In this document: positions 36,992 through 48,653 of the stretch, in pieces
Layout of the letters: each line of letters begins with the position of its first letter
Numbering within the stretch: position 1 is the stretch's first letter
Source: Sanderia malayensis
Lineage: Eukaryota > Cnidaria > Scyphozoa > Semaeostomeae > Pelagiidae
Direction of reading: 5' to 3'
Length of the DNA stretch: 64,000 bases
Assembly (NCBI GenBank): GCA_013076295.1
Contig: RQOL01000872.1
Coordinates: forward strand, 108,259-172,258
Made by a program: the position numbers and the translations under genes
The notes under the pieces: model-generated
What the model saw: only the letters and a program-made list of their open reading frames with translations
Told to the model about the DNA's origin: nothing
The model's database searches: none

Positions 36992-38536
36992 CAGCTTCAA
37001 TGCCAGTTTCTTCCTTAATTTCTCTTATCACAGTATCACCTAAAGCAAAGATAACTGCAATAATACCAAAACAGCTCTTTTTAGCCCTGGGAGGGAGGCT
37101 TAATAGAGAGGGGGGCTTGACTCAAAATCTCAACTCAAAAGAAAAGCTTATTAGAGAAGGGAACATAACAAAAAGAGGGGCTTTTATGGCAACATATATA
37201 AAAATATTAGAAATATACACGTCATGTGCAAAATCTTGGAAGAAATTGTTATCAGATATTTATATTTTACATGATATAAGTCAAGATCTACATCTACCAA
37301 TTACTGTCATCCTCCTAAATAAAGATTCTGACAGGGGTGAAAGCCAGAATGGAGAGTAAGTGCTGGAAAAAATTTGGAGAGTATGATTGCCACTTTGAAA
37401 GTGGTGAGAGGTTTTGTGTGCAATCTTACAGAAGACAATTATAAAGAAAGATTCATGCTTACGGATATCTTCATGTGGTTCAGCAAAGCCACCTGGAAAC
37501 TTCCATTTCTTCATCTGACATAACAAAAGTGTAATTAAATTTGTCTACAATATATGTAGGTTTAAGCTATGGCAGTTCAAGAAATAAATGTCATTTCAGA
37601 TATGAAACCAAATTATGTCAAAGAAAACTGGGATATGTTTAATAATATTATAGTAGAATACCTACTTTTCCTTTGTCTTGAACAATGAGTGCTTCCTGTG
37701 TTTCTTCATTGAGTACCATGCCTTGAGCAAAAATGATTCAAAATTCAACCATTGGTTCAAAATAATTCACATATCTCAAGACTTCATTTACAAACCTTGT
37801 CTATAAGTCTACTACCTTGCAAAAAGCAAAGCTAGTATAGATACAATTGCAACATTGCTATAAGATGATACTTGTCAGCACCTGTCAGTACTTGTCAAAT
37901 GACTTCGAATACCTACCTCATCCACCAACAGTGTGAAAAGCATTTTTTGGATTTTTATTTTCTTCATCTTCTGGCAGCCATTTCGTCATCATTATGTAAT
38001 AATTTATTGCATGATGGCAGCTGAAGCCTGACGAACTCTATCGCCCAAAGGTATTTTAATGGTATTTTCACAAATATTCCTCTCATTCCATCTGCCTTCC
38101 AGATAAATTGAGGTATTCTAGGAAGATGAAACAAAAATAAGCTGGAACAAAAATAAGACTTAACAAAGCAACAAATAAATACAGGAATGAACGAATAATG
38201 CATAAATAGAATAGGAAATGAATTAGAGGAAAGGAAGAAATGAAAAAAGTTGCAAAAAAGAAATTATTTCACCTGATAAACTTCCAGCAAATTCGTCTTT
38301 ATCTTCCTTTTCTGCAACAACTCCAAGATCTAGTATTAAACTTACTTATGCTACACTGGTCTCGAAAAGGCAACAAAATGTTCCGTTTGTAGGTGTGAAG
38401 GTCCTTTTCTTCTCACACGTACAATGACACTTTTTCATGGTTAAGGTAGATACCTCTGATATTCAAAATTGTAGTTGTAGCCATACAAGGACGAAATACG
38501 GCAGCAATATCGGTGCAGCGGCCGTCTTGTTGACAT
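36992..38536 (-). pseudogene. NUDT6: NUDT6-like copy a, unit 3 (exons upstream of gene X)
   Basis: Exons: 38454-38536 (ATG at 38536), 38273-38329, 37917-38117, 37666-37721, 37463-37514 and 36992-37039, then across gene X to 28475-28797. The Nudix box is complete over the last two proximal exons and phases match from the VVQD exon to the end. The pre-Nudix exon has the same 8-bp loss as the other copy-a genes, so the first half ends in VRLQLPSC and is out of frame. Either this is a pseudogene with an intact catalytic half, or a shorter product starts at an internal methionine such as the one opening MKKWKFPGG. Confidence 0.75.
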
Positions 38537-39940
38537 ATCCTGATATTCGATGCAATTGTCATCTTCCTTGCCAATGCAATATTCATCGTAATAATCATGT
38601 TCATTGGCATCCACATACTGAAAGTAATTGTCATCTTCAATGTCAACCTCATATTCATCGTGATTTTCATCCTCATTGTTATCGAAATACTCGACGCAGT
38701 TTTCATCATCTTGCTCAATGCCATATTCATCGTGATATTAGTTTTCTTCATTGTCAGCTTCATTTTCGACGCAATTGTCGTCACTTTCATTCTCAATGGC
38801 ATGTTCATCGTAACACATGCATCCTCATTGCTGGCCACGTATTCAACGCAGTTGTCATCTTCATTGTTAATCTCATATTCATCGCAACGTTCACTTTCAT
38901 TTTCATTCACCTACTCAACGAAGTTGTCATCTTCTTCCTCAACGTGGTATTCATCGTAGTATTTTTTCTTCAATGTCAGCCTCATTTGCCACGCATTTGT
39001 CACTTTCATTCTCAATCTCGTATTCATCGTAATATTCATCTTCATTGTCATCCACAAACACGACGTAATTGTCATCTTCAATGTCAATCTCATATTCATC
39101 CTGATATTCATCTTCGTTGTCGTCCACATACTCGACGCACTTGTTAGTTTCATTGTTAATGTCAATCTCATCGTAATAATCATCTTCATTGTCATCCACA
39201 TACTCGACGCAGGTGTCATTTTCATTGTCAATTTAAATCTCGTCGTAATGCTCTTCTTCAAAGTCAGCCTCAGATTCGATGCAATTGTCAACTTCATTGT
39301 AAATCTCATATTTATCATAATAATCACCTTCATTGTCAACCTCATACTTTACGCAGTCGTCATCTTCTTCCTGAATGCCATATTCATCGTATTATTTTTT
39401 CTCTTCAATGTCAGCCTCAATTTAGACGCAATTGTCACTTTCTTTCTTCATGACATATTCATCGTAATATTCAGCTTCATTGTCGTCCACATACTCAACG
39501 CAGTTGTTAGCTTCATTGTTAATATCAATCTCATCGTGATATTCATCTTCATGGTCCTGCACAAACACTACGTTATTGTCATCTTCAATGTCAATCTCAT
39601 ACTCCTCGTAATATTCATCTTCATTGTCGTCCACAGATTCGACGCAGTTATTAGCTTCATTGTTAACGTCAATCTCATTGTTCATCTTCATTGTCATCCA
39701 GAAACTCGACCCAGTTGTCACTTTCATTCTCAATGACATATTCATCGTAATATTCATCTTCATTATCTTCCTCAATGTCATATTCATCGCATCATTTTTC
39801 TCTTCAATGTCAGCCTCAATTTAAACGCAATTGTTACTTTCATTCTTGATGACATATTCATTGTAATATTCATCTTCATTGTTAGCAACATCTCGGCGCA
39901 GTTGTTATCTTCATTCTCGTTCTCATCTTCATCTTCATTT
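38537..39940 (-). repeat. 72-bp acidic-repeat minisatellite, longest form (unit 3)
   Basis: About 1.4 kb, roughly twice the length in units 2 and 4. From the TAA at 38738-38740 the minus-strand frame is open for 67 codons of DDNCIEY/NEDENHDEY-type repeat and enters the NUDT6-a ATG in phase. Elsewhere the array loses frame. It contains no start codon in that stretch. Confidence 0.8.
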
Positions 39941-40976
39941 TTCTTCGTTATATTGGTTAACTTCACGATCTTGAAACTACTCTCCAAGCAATCTCATATA
40001 CTCCTCCAATTCTTGCATGCTTATTCTTTCGCTTGTTGGGTCTTGATGCATCTTTTATTCTGTCACCCATCTTTTCGTAATCCATCCCACCCACTTCTCA
40101 TCATCGTTTTATAATTCGGAAATGAGTTTACTTTCCTCTTTCGATTGTCATCCCCAAAGTCTCCTCTAATTGAGCCATTGTTTAAACATTTGCGTTGGAA
40201 CCTCTGATGAATGTCCATTGTCATTTGGTTCTCATCAAAGTTGAACATCTAACAGATACAATCATGAATAATAATTTTTTGTGTTTACTTTTGAATGATT
40301 CTAACTGCTTTTACTTAAATTGTAAGTGATGTTATTTGCAAAAATTATATGTGGCCTCGTAATCACTTGAAATGTGGAATGTGTCGTATACGAGGCTGCT
40401 AATGTCATGGCAACATCACCTATCCTTCACTCTCTCCGCCATTTTGTTAATGTTATCATTTTTGGATCAAAGTTTTGCCTAACCTTACTTGTTTTATGAC
40501 AACATTTGAAGAAAGTGAAACAAAATCTATTTTTTGAACAAAGTCTTTTTTGAATGAAAATTTGTGACCATAATTCGAAATTTAGGACAGTAAAATGAGT
40601 TTAAAAAATCTTTTGAATTTTTTGCCGAAGAATCGCTAATTTTTCAAATTTCGAATGACTTGTCTCATAAATGGAGACGCATAGTTGAGAACTTCCAGTA
40701 AAATTTATTTAAAATGTTATTGGAAAAGTCTGTAGTGCTCTTGTATTGTATATTTCCAGAAAGAGATGAAAGATGAAGACTGGGTGCGCAGGCCAGGTGA
40801 AAATTCAAGTATATAAAAATAAACGGAATTTAGTATTGCCCACACTGATTTATAAATATACTTATTAGTCTTTGCTAACCTTCAAAACATGTCACTTAAA
40901 GATTATTCAAATATAGACACTTCTCATTGCGGAGGGATAAAAATGGTTTGGTGAAATTGTGTCAGCAGTGACTATA

Positions 40977-41194
40977 TTAGATTAGCTGATTTTCAGGCTC
41001 AAAATTGAAATTTATTATTCGAAGACATACCTGGTTGCTCTCTATCGACATGAAATCTTTCAAAAATTCCGTTTGAGCTGATTGGCTTTGTTGAAATTGT
41101 AGCAATTGAACGTAAATTTTCTCGCGAAATGGAAGCAAGCTATCGCAAGTTGACAATTCTTCGAATGAACTAAAGTCCACGAAATATTCAGCCT
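40977..41194 (-). CDS. Exon-like ORF, AEYFVDF family, first copy (unit 3)
   Basis: It is the same as 18809-18972, with donor at about 41030 and AEYFVDFSSFEELSTCDS. It is kept open in all three full units; function unknown. Confidence 0.35.
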
Positions 41195-42367
41195 AACGTC
41201 TTTTATAAACAATGTTGCGCTTTGTTATTACGATTGTGACGTAATCTTAATTAGGTGGTAACAGGGTGCTCAGTTAGGGTCACAGAGGAAAAAGAATAAA
41301 TTTGAATGCTCTAAAGTTGTTGTTTTTAAGAAAAATCTTGTTTCCTTGAGCTTGATTTCTGACTTTTGAATAATTAAAGAGCTACATCTTGGCCGTTGTT
41401 CATTATCAATTCTCATTCATTTTTGGCAGAAATGGCAATCTCAACTGAGCAGTTAAGTGGAGGTATCCCCCCAAAATATTTCAACTACTTTTGAAAACCA
41501 GTGTGTTTTTCTTATTTATTCGAGCTCATATTTTTGCCAGTGCTTTGATAGAAACCCTCAACTAAGGGAGACCCCTTGTTGGGATCTAATGAAGGCACTC
41601 CAGCCTCGTGCAACAAAGATTTTTTAATTTGATGCTGATAAGAAAGCCTTTCCAAATTGAAAAAATCAATAAGCAGTAATATGTAGCAAAAGTTATCCAC
41701 TTGTCTTTTATTACTTTTCTGTTTTTCAATAAGAAACCTCCGTGCTGCAAAGTATACGCAAATCAACACGTGTTAACCACTGCCATGAACTGGAATGCCA
41801 GGTAACAGAAAAACATTTTAAAAAGACAATAATACATTGAATATTTTTACAAATTTTATCTCAACATTTTTCGGCGCTTTATATCATTGCACTGCTGAGT
41901 GTTGTCAGATAAAGGCTGCTAATGTCATGTTAACTTCGCCAACCATTACCTCCTTTCTCCTCCCTCCCCCTTGGGAGATGGGCTAATTTCGGCCATTTTT
42001 TCAATTAGATAATCTTCAAATGAAATGTTTTGATTGAACTAATTCTATGAGAGATGCCGGAGGATTGGTAAGCATTTTAACTTTTTGACTTGCCTTGAAG
42101 AAAACATTGTAGGTATGCTTCAATATTCACGAATAAAGCATTATACAAAATTTAATGTCTTTTTTGAGCTTCCTCTTGACGAACTAATTTTCAAATTTCT
42201 AGTGACAACAACTTGCAATAAGCATGCAGCTCTTTCTTAGTATTTTTCTGTTGTATATGTTCAAAAATTGAATCTTTTTCATCAAACGGGAAAGAAAACG
42301 GCAAACTTGTCGAAGTTTATACAGGACTTTCAGGTTCAAAATTGAAATTTATTATTCGAAGACATAC

Positions 42368-42544
42368 CTGGTTGCTCTCCATCGATATAAAAATCCTTGA
42401 AGATCTCCGTTTGAGCTGATTCGGCTTGTTGAATATCCAGCAATTGAAGATAAATGTTCTCACAAAATGGAAACCAGCTATCGCAAGTTGTTAATGCTTG
42501 CAATAAGCTGAAGTCCACGAAATATTCAGCCTTACAACGCTTTT
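42368..42544 (-). pseudogene. Exon-like ORF, AEYFVDF family, second copy (unit 3)
   Basis: It matches 20149-20325, with the same extra base before the donor. Confidence 0.35.
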
Positions 42545-43369
42545 CATAAACAATGTTGCTCTTTGTGTTTACGATTGTGACGTAAGATTAACTTGGGTGG
42601 GAGGTAGACAGTTGCACGATTGAATGGTTCATGAGCAGTGATTGATGAGCAACAGCAGCTAAATAACAACAATGATGTAATGGTAATATCTGCTTGTAAA
42701 TTAAATAATGAATATCCCAGAAATTCATTGTTGCTTTTTAATTCTTTTAGATTCCAAATGTAAGTTTACGATAAAAATTAAGCGTAACAATCAAAATGCA
42801 TAGAATAGGGCTATTTCTATGATGCAATATTTTATTTAGTAATCAATAGAGTAACTGGTTTTATTCTCAAATTATTTTATTGCATCAATATGGTTACAAC
42901 GCAAGTTAGAATATACTCTTTCTATGATAATGAGAATGGCCTACAGATGCAAAAACGGAAATAGTATAATTTAAAATTAACTGTCACACAAAGACAATTA
43001 AGAAATCAACACTATTAGTGCTATCTCGACGGGTATAGCTCTAAACAACAGACATACAGTTTTCATTTTATTTGCAATGCAAATGATACCTTTATGTAGC
43101 ATGGCGCTTTTTTTACACCGCCTTTACAACTGCTTTGGTGCTTAATGCAAAAATCTTCTTTGCAATTCTTGAATCCAATTCATCAGTGTTCAAATAATTC
43201 TCTACGTTTCTGTGACCAGGTAGTTGTAGAAATTTAATAGGCTGTTTTGTTTTCTCTGTTGTTCTAAGCAAAAGTATCACCCTGAAAGGTTCTTAAGACA
43301 TTGGTTTTTGTATGCGGGTGTTCACTGTAAATAACCTTAGCTGTTGTTTCGTAGCAGACGATGGACTCC

Positions 43370-43555
43370 TCAATGTTTGATCGTAGAGAACTTGAATCTT
43401 TCCCCATGCATAAATGGTTGACGACGGAAAGAAACTAGTCTCTGCTTGCCGCTGATTTCAAAAACATGCTTGAACCATCTGATGGCATTGGTACAAAAGA
43501 ACCCAAACGGCATCTGCTGGGCATTGGATTTTGAAAAACTTGCCAAGAGTAGCAC
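43370..43555 (-). other. Conserved 61-codon minus ORF before U2 (unit 3)
   Basis: The frame (QQMPFGFFCTNAIRWFKHVF) recurs in units 2 and 4 but matches no family I know. Unit identity is so high that conservation does not prove coding. Confidence 0.2.
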
Positions 43556-44015
43556 GTGGTTCTGAAATGCAGTTCACGTGTTCAGATGTAAGGATCGTTG
43601 ATGGAAGCCTGCAAGAAAATCAATGGAAATCTAGAGTTAGTATAATGAAGATTGTAAATAATAAAACTTTTGATCGTTTGTCATCCTCTAAACATCCAAA
43701 CCTTAATTTTATTACATCGTTTTGAGCTTGCTTTACGTTCTGATTGAAACCTTGAATTTAAATATGAATTTAATTGAATTGCTTTTTAGAAACGAGGCTG
43801 TAATAGCTGATGCGTGAACCAAAATAAACACAGATGACGTCTTTTTTTTCCATTTCACATAAAAACCTGCTTTGCGTGTAACTTGCATCCATTTGCTGCA
43901 CTATCATTGCTTGCATGTACGTCTAGATTTGTGTCTTGACTTGATATCTTTTACTTTTGACATTTCATGGTCTAATGCCGTCAGTGTCCTGTTTCTCATA
44001 AAAAAGACGCCTCTT

Positions 44016-44026
44016 TGCGCATGCGC
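44016..44026. promoter_or_regulatory. NRF1-like palindrome upstream of U2 (unit 3)
   Basis: TGCGCATGCGC lies at -89 relative to the intact U2 gene. Confidence 0.4.
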
Positions 44027-44104
44027 CTTTTAAGTCAAAACAGTAGCCCCACGTGCGACAAGATAATCTTGATTTGGCCGGTCGATAAGAAACCTTTGTT
44101 TGTT

Positions 44105-44285
44105 ATCGCTTCTCGGCCTTTTGGCTAAGATCAAGTGTAGTATCTGTTCTTATCAGCTTAATATCTGATATGCACCCAAGGGTGCTCAAATATTAAACTG
44201 ATTTTTGGAATTGGTCTGTGGGCTTGAAGCTTGCTTCACCCAAGACACTGGTTGTCCTGGTATTGCAGTACCGCTATGGATGGCC
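44105..44285 (+). ncRNA. U2: U2 snRNA gene, intact (unit 3)
   Basis: U2 snRNA recognises the intron branch point. The 5' end ATCGCTTCTCGGCC matches metazoan U2 exactly and is followed by the branch-point-pairing GTAGTA. Stem IIa (TTATCAG...CTGATA), stem IIb (GCACCC-AA-GGGTGC), the Sm site ATTTTTGG, stem III and the loop IV sequence GGTATTGCAGTACC follow in order. The 3' end is set at about 44285, where the GGTTGTCC...GGATGGCC outer stem closes; it could differ by a few bases. It is the only uninterrupted U2 in the window. Confidence 0.95.
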
Positions 44286-44564
44286 TCATTTTCAGTTGTA
44301 AGTTAAGTTTTCCGTCTGCTTTGTGAGACTGAGACTTGTACGTGTTATGCTTCCATTTAAAGGTTCGATATAATTTAAAACGGATCGCTCTATCTGGCTT
44401 GGGATAGCATTTTCGATTAACTGGGGTCGTTTGATATGTTGTTTAAATCATGTTAGTTAGTTCCGACCAGAGATTGATGTCACGGCAACGCTTCCGTAGA
44501 TTCACGTTTTTACGTGCGAAATTCCATTCTAATCATGGAATCAAAATCATTCCCACAAACTCAC

Positions 44565-46706
44565 CAGCTTCAATGCCAGTTTCTTCCTTAATTTCTCTCA
44601 TCACAGTAGCAGCTAAAGCAAAGATAACTCCATGACTACAATCATACCAAAAAAGCTCTTTTTAGCCCTAGGAGGGAGGCTCAATAGAGAGGGCGGGCTT
44701 AATTAACAATCTCAACTCAAAAAGAAGCTTATTAGAGCAGAGAACCTAATAGAAAGGGGGGTTTTTATGCCAAGATACATACATATATTAGAAATAAATA
44801 AGTGATATGCAAAGTCTTGCAAGAAATTTTTATCAGATATTTATGTTTCACATGATATAAGTGAGAGGTTTTGCATGCAATCCAGGAAACAAGAATAAAG
44901 AAAGATTAATGCTTACCAGATATCTTCATTTGGTTCAGCAAAGCCACAAGGAAACTTCCATTTCTTTATCTGACATGACATATTTTCAATTAAATTTGTC
45001 TGCAATATACAGGGTGGCCCAGAAAAAAGTAACCCCCCCCCTAACAAAATATTTTGTAAAAAATATTTCTGAAGTAGCAATTTTATGAAATTCATACTTC
45101 AAGTTATTCCACTTAAGTGCGATATTTTGTGTAAGTATTGTGCTGGTAGAGCTTATTATCTCTGAGCAAATGTGCTCTCAAACTTAAGCATCCAAAAACA
45201 CACTCTTTGGAAACATCTAACTTCATATTGACGCAACAAAACACGAAAAACTCAACAACTCATTCTATCAGTCACATAAGATGTTCAAAATGTCAGTCTG
45301 ATAAGATTCTTTTCTTCCCCATCCTTTTCTATTCTTAAATTCTTTATAAAATGCTTATCTTCTACTGATATTACAGGCATTTTTCTTTACGTTAATTTTT
45401 GTTTTGTTTCCTCGTTTGACGTGATGAAATTTCAATTTCCCGCAAAAACAGCGGGTTTTTGAATGTCACGAATTTAATGCCTCATTGTGCCTGGATGGAA
45501 GCTCTAAACGTGAAGATATTTCTACACGTTAATAAACTTGAATTGAATATCATCTGGTATAAATTTGATTGAATTCATTTATGAGAAAAAATTTCTATAA
45601 ATTATTTTGTTTGGGGGTTACTTTTTTCTGGGCCACCCTGTATGTATGCTAAAGCCGTAGCAGTTAAATAAATAAAATGTCATTACAGATATAAAACCAA
45701 AGTATGTGAATGAAAACTAGGCCATGTTTAATAATATTAAGTTAAAATACCTACTTTTCCTTTGTCAACAACGAGTGATTCCTGTGTTTCTTCATTACGT
45801 ACCATGCCTTGAGCAAAAATGATTCAAAATTAAGCCATTAGTTCAAAATAATTCATATACCAAAACGTTTCATTGAAAAACTTGTCTAGAAGTATACTAC
45901 CTTGCAAAAAGCAAAGCTAATAGAGATACAATTGCAACATTGATATAAGATTCGCTAACAAACATATTTCAAATACCTACTTGGTACACCAACAGTGTGA
46001 AAAGCTTATTGGGGAATTTTATGTTCTTTATCTTCTGGTAGCCATTCATCATCATTATGTAATCGATTATTGCGTGATGGCAGCTGAAGCCTAAAGAACT
46101 CAGGTATTGTATCGCCCAATGGTATTTTAATGGTATTGTCACAAATATTCCTCTCATCCCATCTGCCTTCCAGATATTGAGGTATTCTAGGAAGATGAAA
46201 GAAAGATAATATGATAAAACAGTTGATAAGTAAATGTTGTTGATTACAGATTGATGAATGGATGAGCAAATGAATGGATGACTTAACAAATCAACAAATA
46301 AATACAGGAATGAATGAACAATGTATGAATAGAATAGGAAATGAATTAGAGTAAAGGAAGAAATGCAAAAAGTTGAAAAAAACAAATTATTTCACCTGAT
46401 AAACTTCCAGCAAATTCGTCTTCATCTTCATTGTCTGCAACAACTCCAGGATCTAATTATAAAACCACAAACACGTGTTTCTTTCCAGACCCAGCCATGT
46501 TTTTAAAACTTACTTCCACTACATTCGTCTCTAGAAGGCAAAGAAATGTTCCGTTTGTAGGTGTAAAGGTACTTCTTCTTCTTACACGTACAATGACATT
46601 TTTTCATGGTAGAGGATAGAGACCTGTGACTTTCTAAATTGTAGCCATTCAAGGACGAAATATGGCTAGAATATCGCTGCAGCGGCCGTCTTGTTGCCGT
46701 AGCCAT
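44565..46706 (-). pseudogene. NUDT6-like copy b, unit 3
   Basis: It has the same order and defects as 24962-27101: ATG at 46706, pre-Nudix exon 45981-46186, FPCGFAEPNEDI near 44915-44975 and Nudix exon 44565-44612. Small differences from unit 2 (for example in the exon near 45750-45810) do not restore the frame. No carboxy-terminal exon is present. Confidence 0.75.
45010..45640. mobile_element. 631-bp mariner-type MITE in NUDT6-b (unit 3)
   Basis: Same insertion, ends and TA flanks as 25405-26036, so it predates the duplication of the units. Confidence 0.88.
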
Positions 46707-48083
46707 TTAATATATATGATTTCTAAAAATGATATGACTTCGTTCGGTGGCGAACTTGTTGCGTGACTCCTCTCTTCTCTTGGTTCCCGGTTCCCGCCCA
46801 CTCTTCAAGGCCAATTGGGCCTAAGGACCAAATCGTTGATTGATAGAGCTAACTATCAGCGAACGTTCAAGCTACAGCTAGACAAATATTCAAAATAAAA
46901 GTCTTGGGTATGTAATACCTAAAACATTCAGGCAGGTCTCCAGGTAGAATACTCCAGAACAGCAGGCGGAACAATTTTAACAGCCAAAGGCTACAACAAT
47001 TTTCTTGTCCCTTTTTCGATTCGAGTAGTTACAGGGCAGTGCAACCTCGCTTTGAAATTTTAATACATTTGTTGCATGAATTTTTATGCCCATCATTTCA
47101 TCCTTTCATCATGCTTATTTTCTGTATTAACTTTCGATTTATCAGCTTTCAGTTAGTAGTTGAACCCTTACAGGTTTGTGGTTAGCCCCTGCCACTCAAA
47201 GACATCAAAGGAAGAGACATCAACCAGGGTCCCAAAACATATGTACTCGGACCCTGACTTATAATAGAGAAAGTACGAAAGCAGCCATGGTAGAGGCAGC
47301 AGTGGCAAACCAGTGAGGAACAATACGTAACAACAGAGAGAGTAGCAAGAAGATTGCCATATAGAACTGATTTCACGGTGCACCCTGAACTGCTACCTTG
47401 ATTTAATAATGACTGGCATATGTTTGTATGTTGTGTGGCTTTGATATTTGGTTATGTAGCTAAATGAAAATAGTTCAACCAATTCTCCTTTCTATTAAGC
47501 TCTTTCCACCTGGGATACAAAGCTTGTTTTAAAATCTGAAGCACCCAACCGGACTTTCTCCCATCAGATCAAAAACATTTTTCTGTCCTTTTATATTTGG
47601 AATATTTTTCTCGAAATTTCAAATAACCCGTGTCTCTCTAACAAAATGCGATTTCGTCGCAGAAACAATTGGTTGTGGTTGAACTCGAGCAAGTCTTCAT
47701 ACGACTCCCGACAAATAAGTGTTCAAAGTATGCTCAGCTTCCTTTATAATTTTTCTTGCTTTCAAAGTCTGATGTCAGAAGGGCCGTTGGCCGATTGTGA
47801 ATACCACAAACCATTACCAGATCCGCCAAGACCATTATATTTGCTCATCGATATTCTCATGTTGACTGGCTGTTTCCGATCCAGCACAAGTAGCAAAGGA
47901 AAAATCCTTTAAATTTTTAAAATCCTTGTTCTTCAGCCACAACTCGCACAATGCATAAAAAGACATCATTGCATAGCACGAGTAATAGAATCGGTTTCAT
48001 TTCTGGGGTAACCATTTCATATACATGGGTCAGTGAACACGCTAACACATACGCAACATCCATATGTGATGAATAAGATAAGA
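46707..48083. other. Region between NUDT6-b and the NUDT6 terminal exon (unit 3)
   Basis: A near-exact repeat of 27102-28474. No gene is recognised. Confidence 0.3.
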
Positions 48084-48406
48084 TTAAGGTTTTAAAGGTC
48101 TATGAAAAACACTAAATGTTTTATCATAAGGTGGAATCCAACTAGTCATTCGCTCTGGTACAATATCAACATCTTCAAAGCCATTTTTCAAACCTGATAA
48201 AACCAGCGCAGCGACACGTCTTGTCAACGATGTTGAGTCTTCGCAATGAAGCAGATAATCAAGTGGTAAACATGCGCATTTGGCAATCTCAGTTTCGCTT
48301 ATCTTGATGTCAAATGTCAAAGGTTGAAGGCAACATATGAAGTAAAGATCGGACATGTTAAAAGCCACACCATGTTGCTGTCGAAATGTCAGCAATGCTT
48401 TGAATT
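48084..48406 (-). CDS. NUDT6: NUDT6-like carboxy-terminal exon, last exon of unit 4 copy a
   Basis: It is identical in reading to 28475-28797, with LLTFRQQHGV, SDLYFICC and the FSVFHRPLKP end. It pairs in phase with the Nudix exon at 56598-56645 across gene X copy 4. Confidence 0.88.
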
Positions 48407-48645
48407 CTACGAATACGAAAGCAAACAATTATTTTAGAGTGTTCATCGACTATAATGCTTGATGATAAAGAATATAAGAACAGTAAACTTTAGCTCTTAA
48501 GCTTGTCTCCCCAAAATAACGTGAACAAAATTATATATATCTAATAAAACCGAGTAACCAATCTCGCAAGGCATGATTGGTGGGGTGAAATTAAGCAGCG
48601 GTTGTCGCAGTGTGGCCATAAGCCATACCCGCATTGTATTGTTTA

Positions 48646-48653
48646 TGACGTCA
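48646..48653. promoter_or_regulatory. CRE-like palindrome upstream of gene X (unit 4)
   Basis: TGACGTCA is unchanged; the context is identical to unit 3. Confidence 0.5.

Larger units (their letters stand above)
28964..48572. repeat. Tandem unit 3 (intact U2, hAT in gene X)
   Basis: This is a full unit of 19.6 kb, including a 4.2-kb hAT element and the longest minisatellite. It matches unit 4 almost base for base over most of the shared length and holds the only uninterrupted U2 gene of the window. Confidence 0.9.

Noticed and set aside
38437..39147. Plus-strand 236-codon His/Cys-rich ORF
   Set aside because: Antisense of NUDT6-a exon 1 and the minisatellite; the histidine and cysteine pattern follows the 72-bp repeat.
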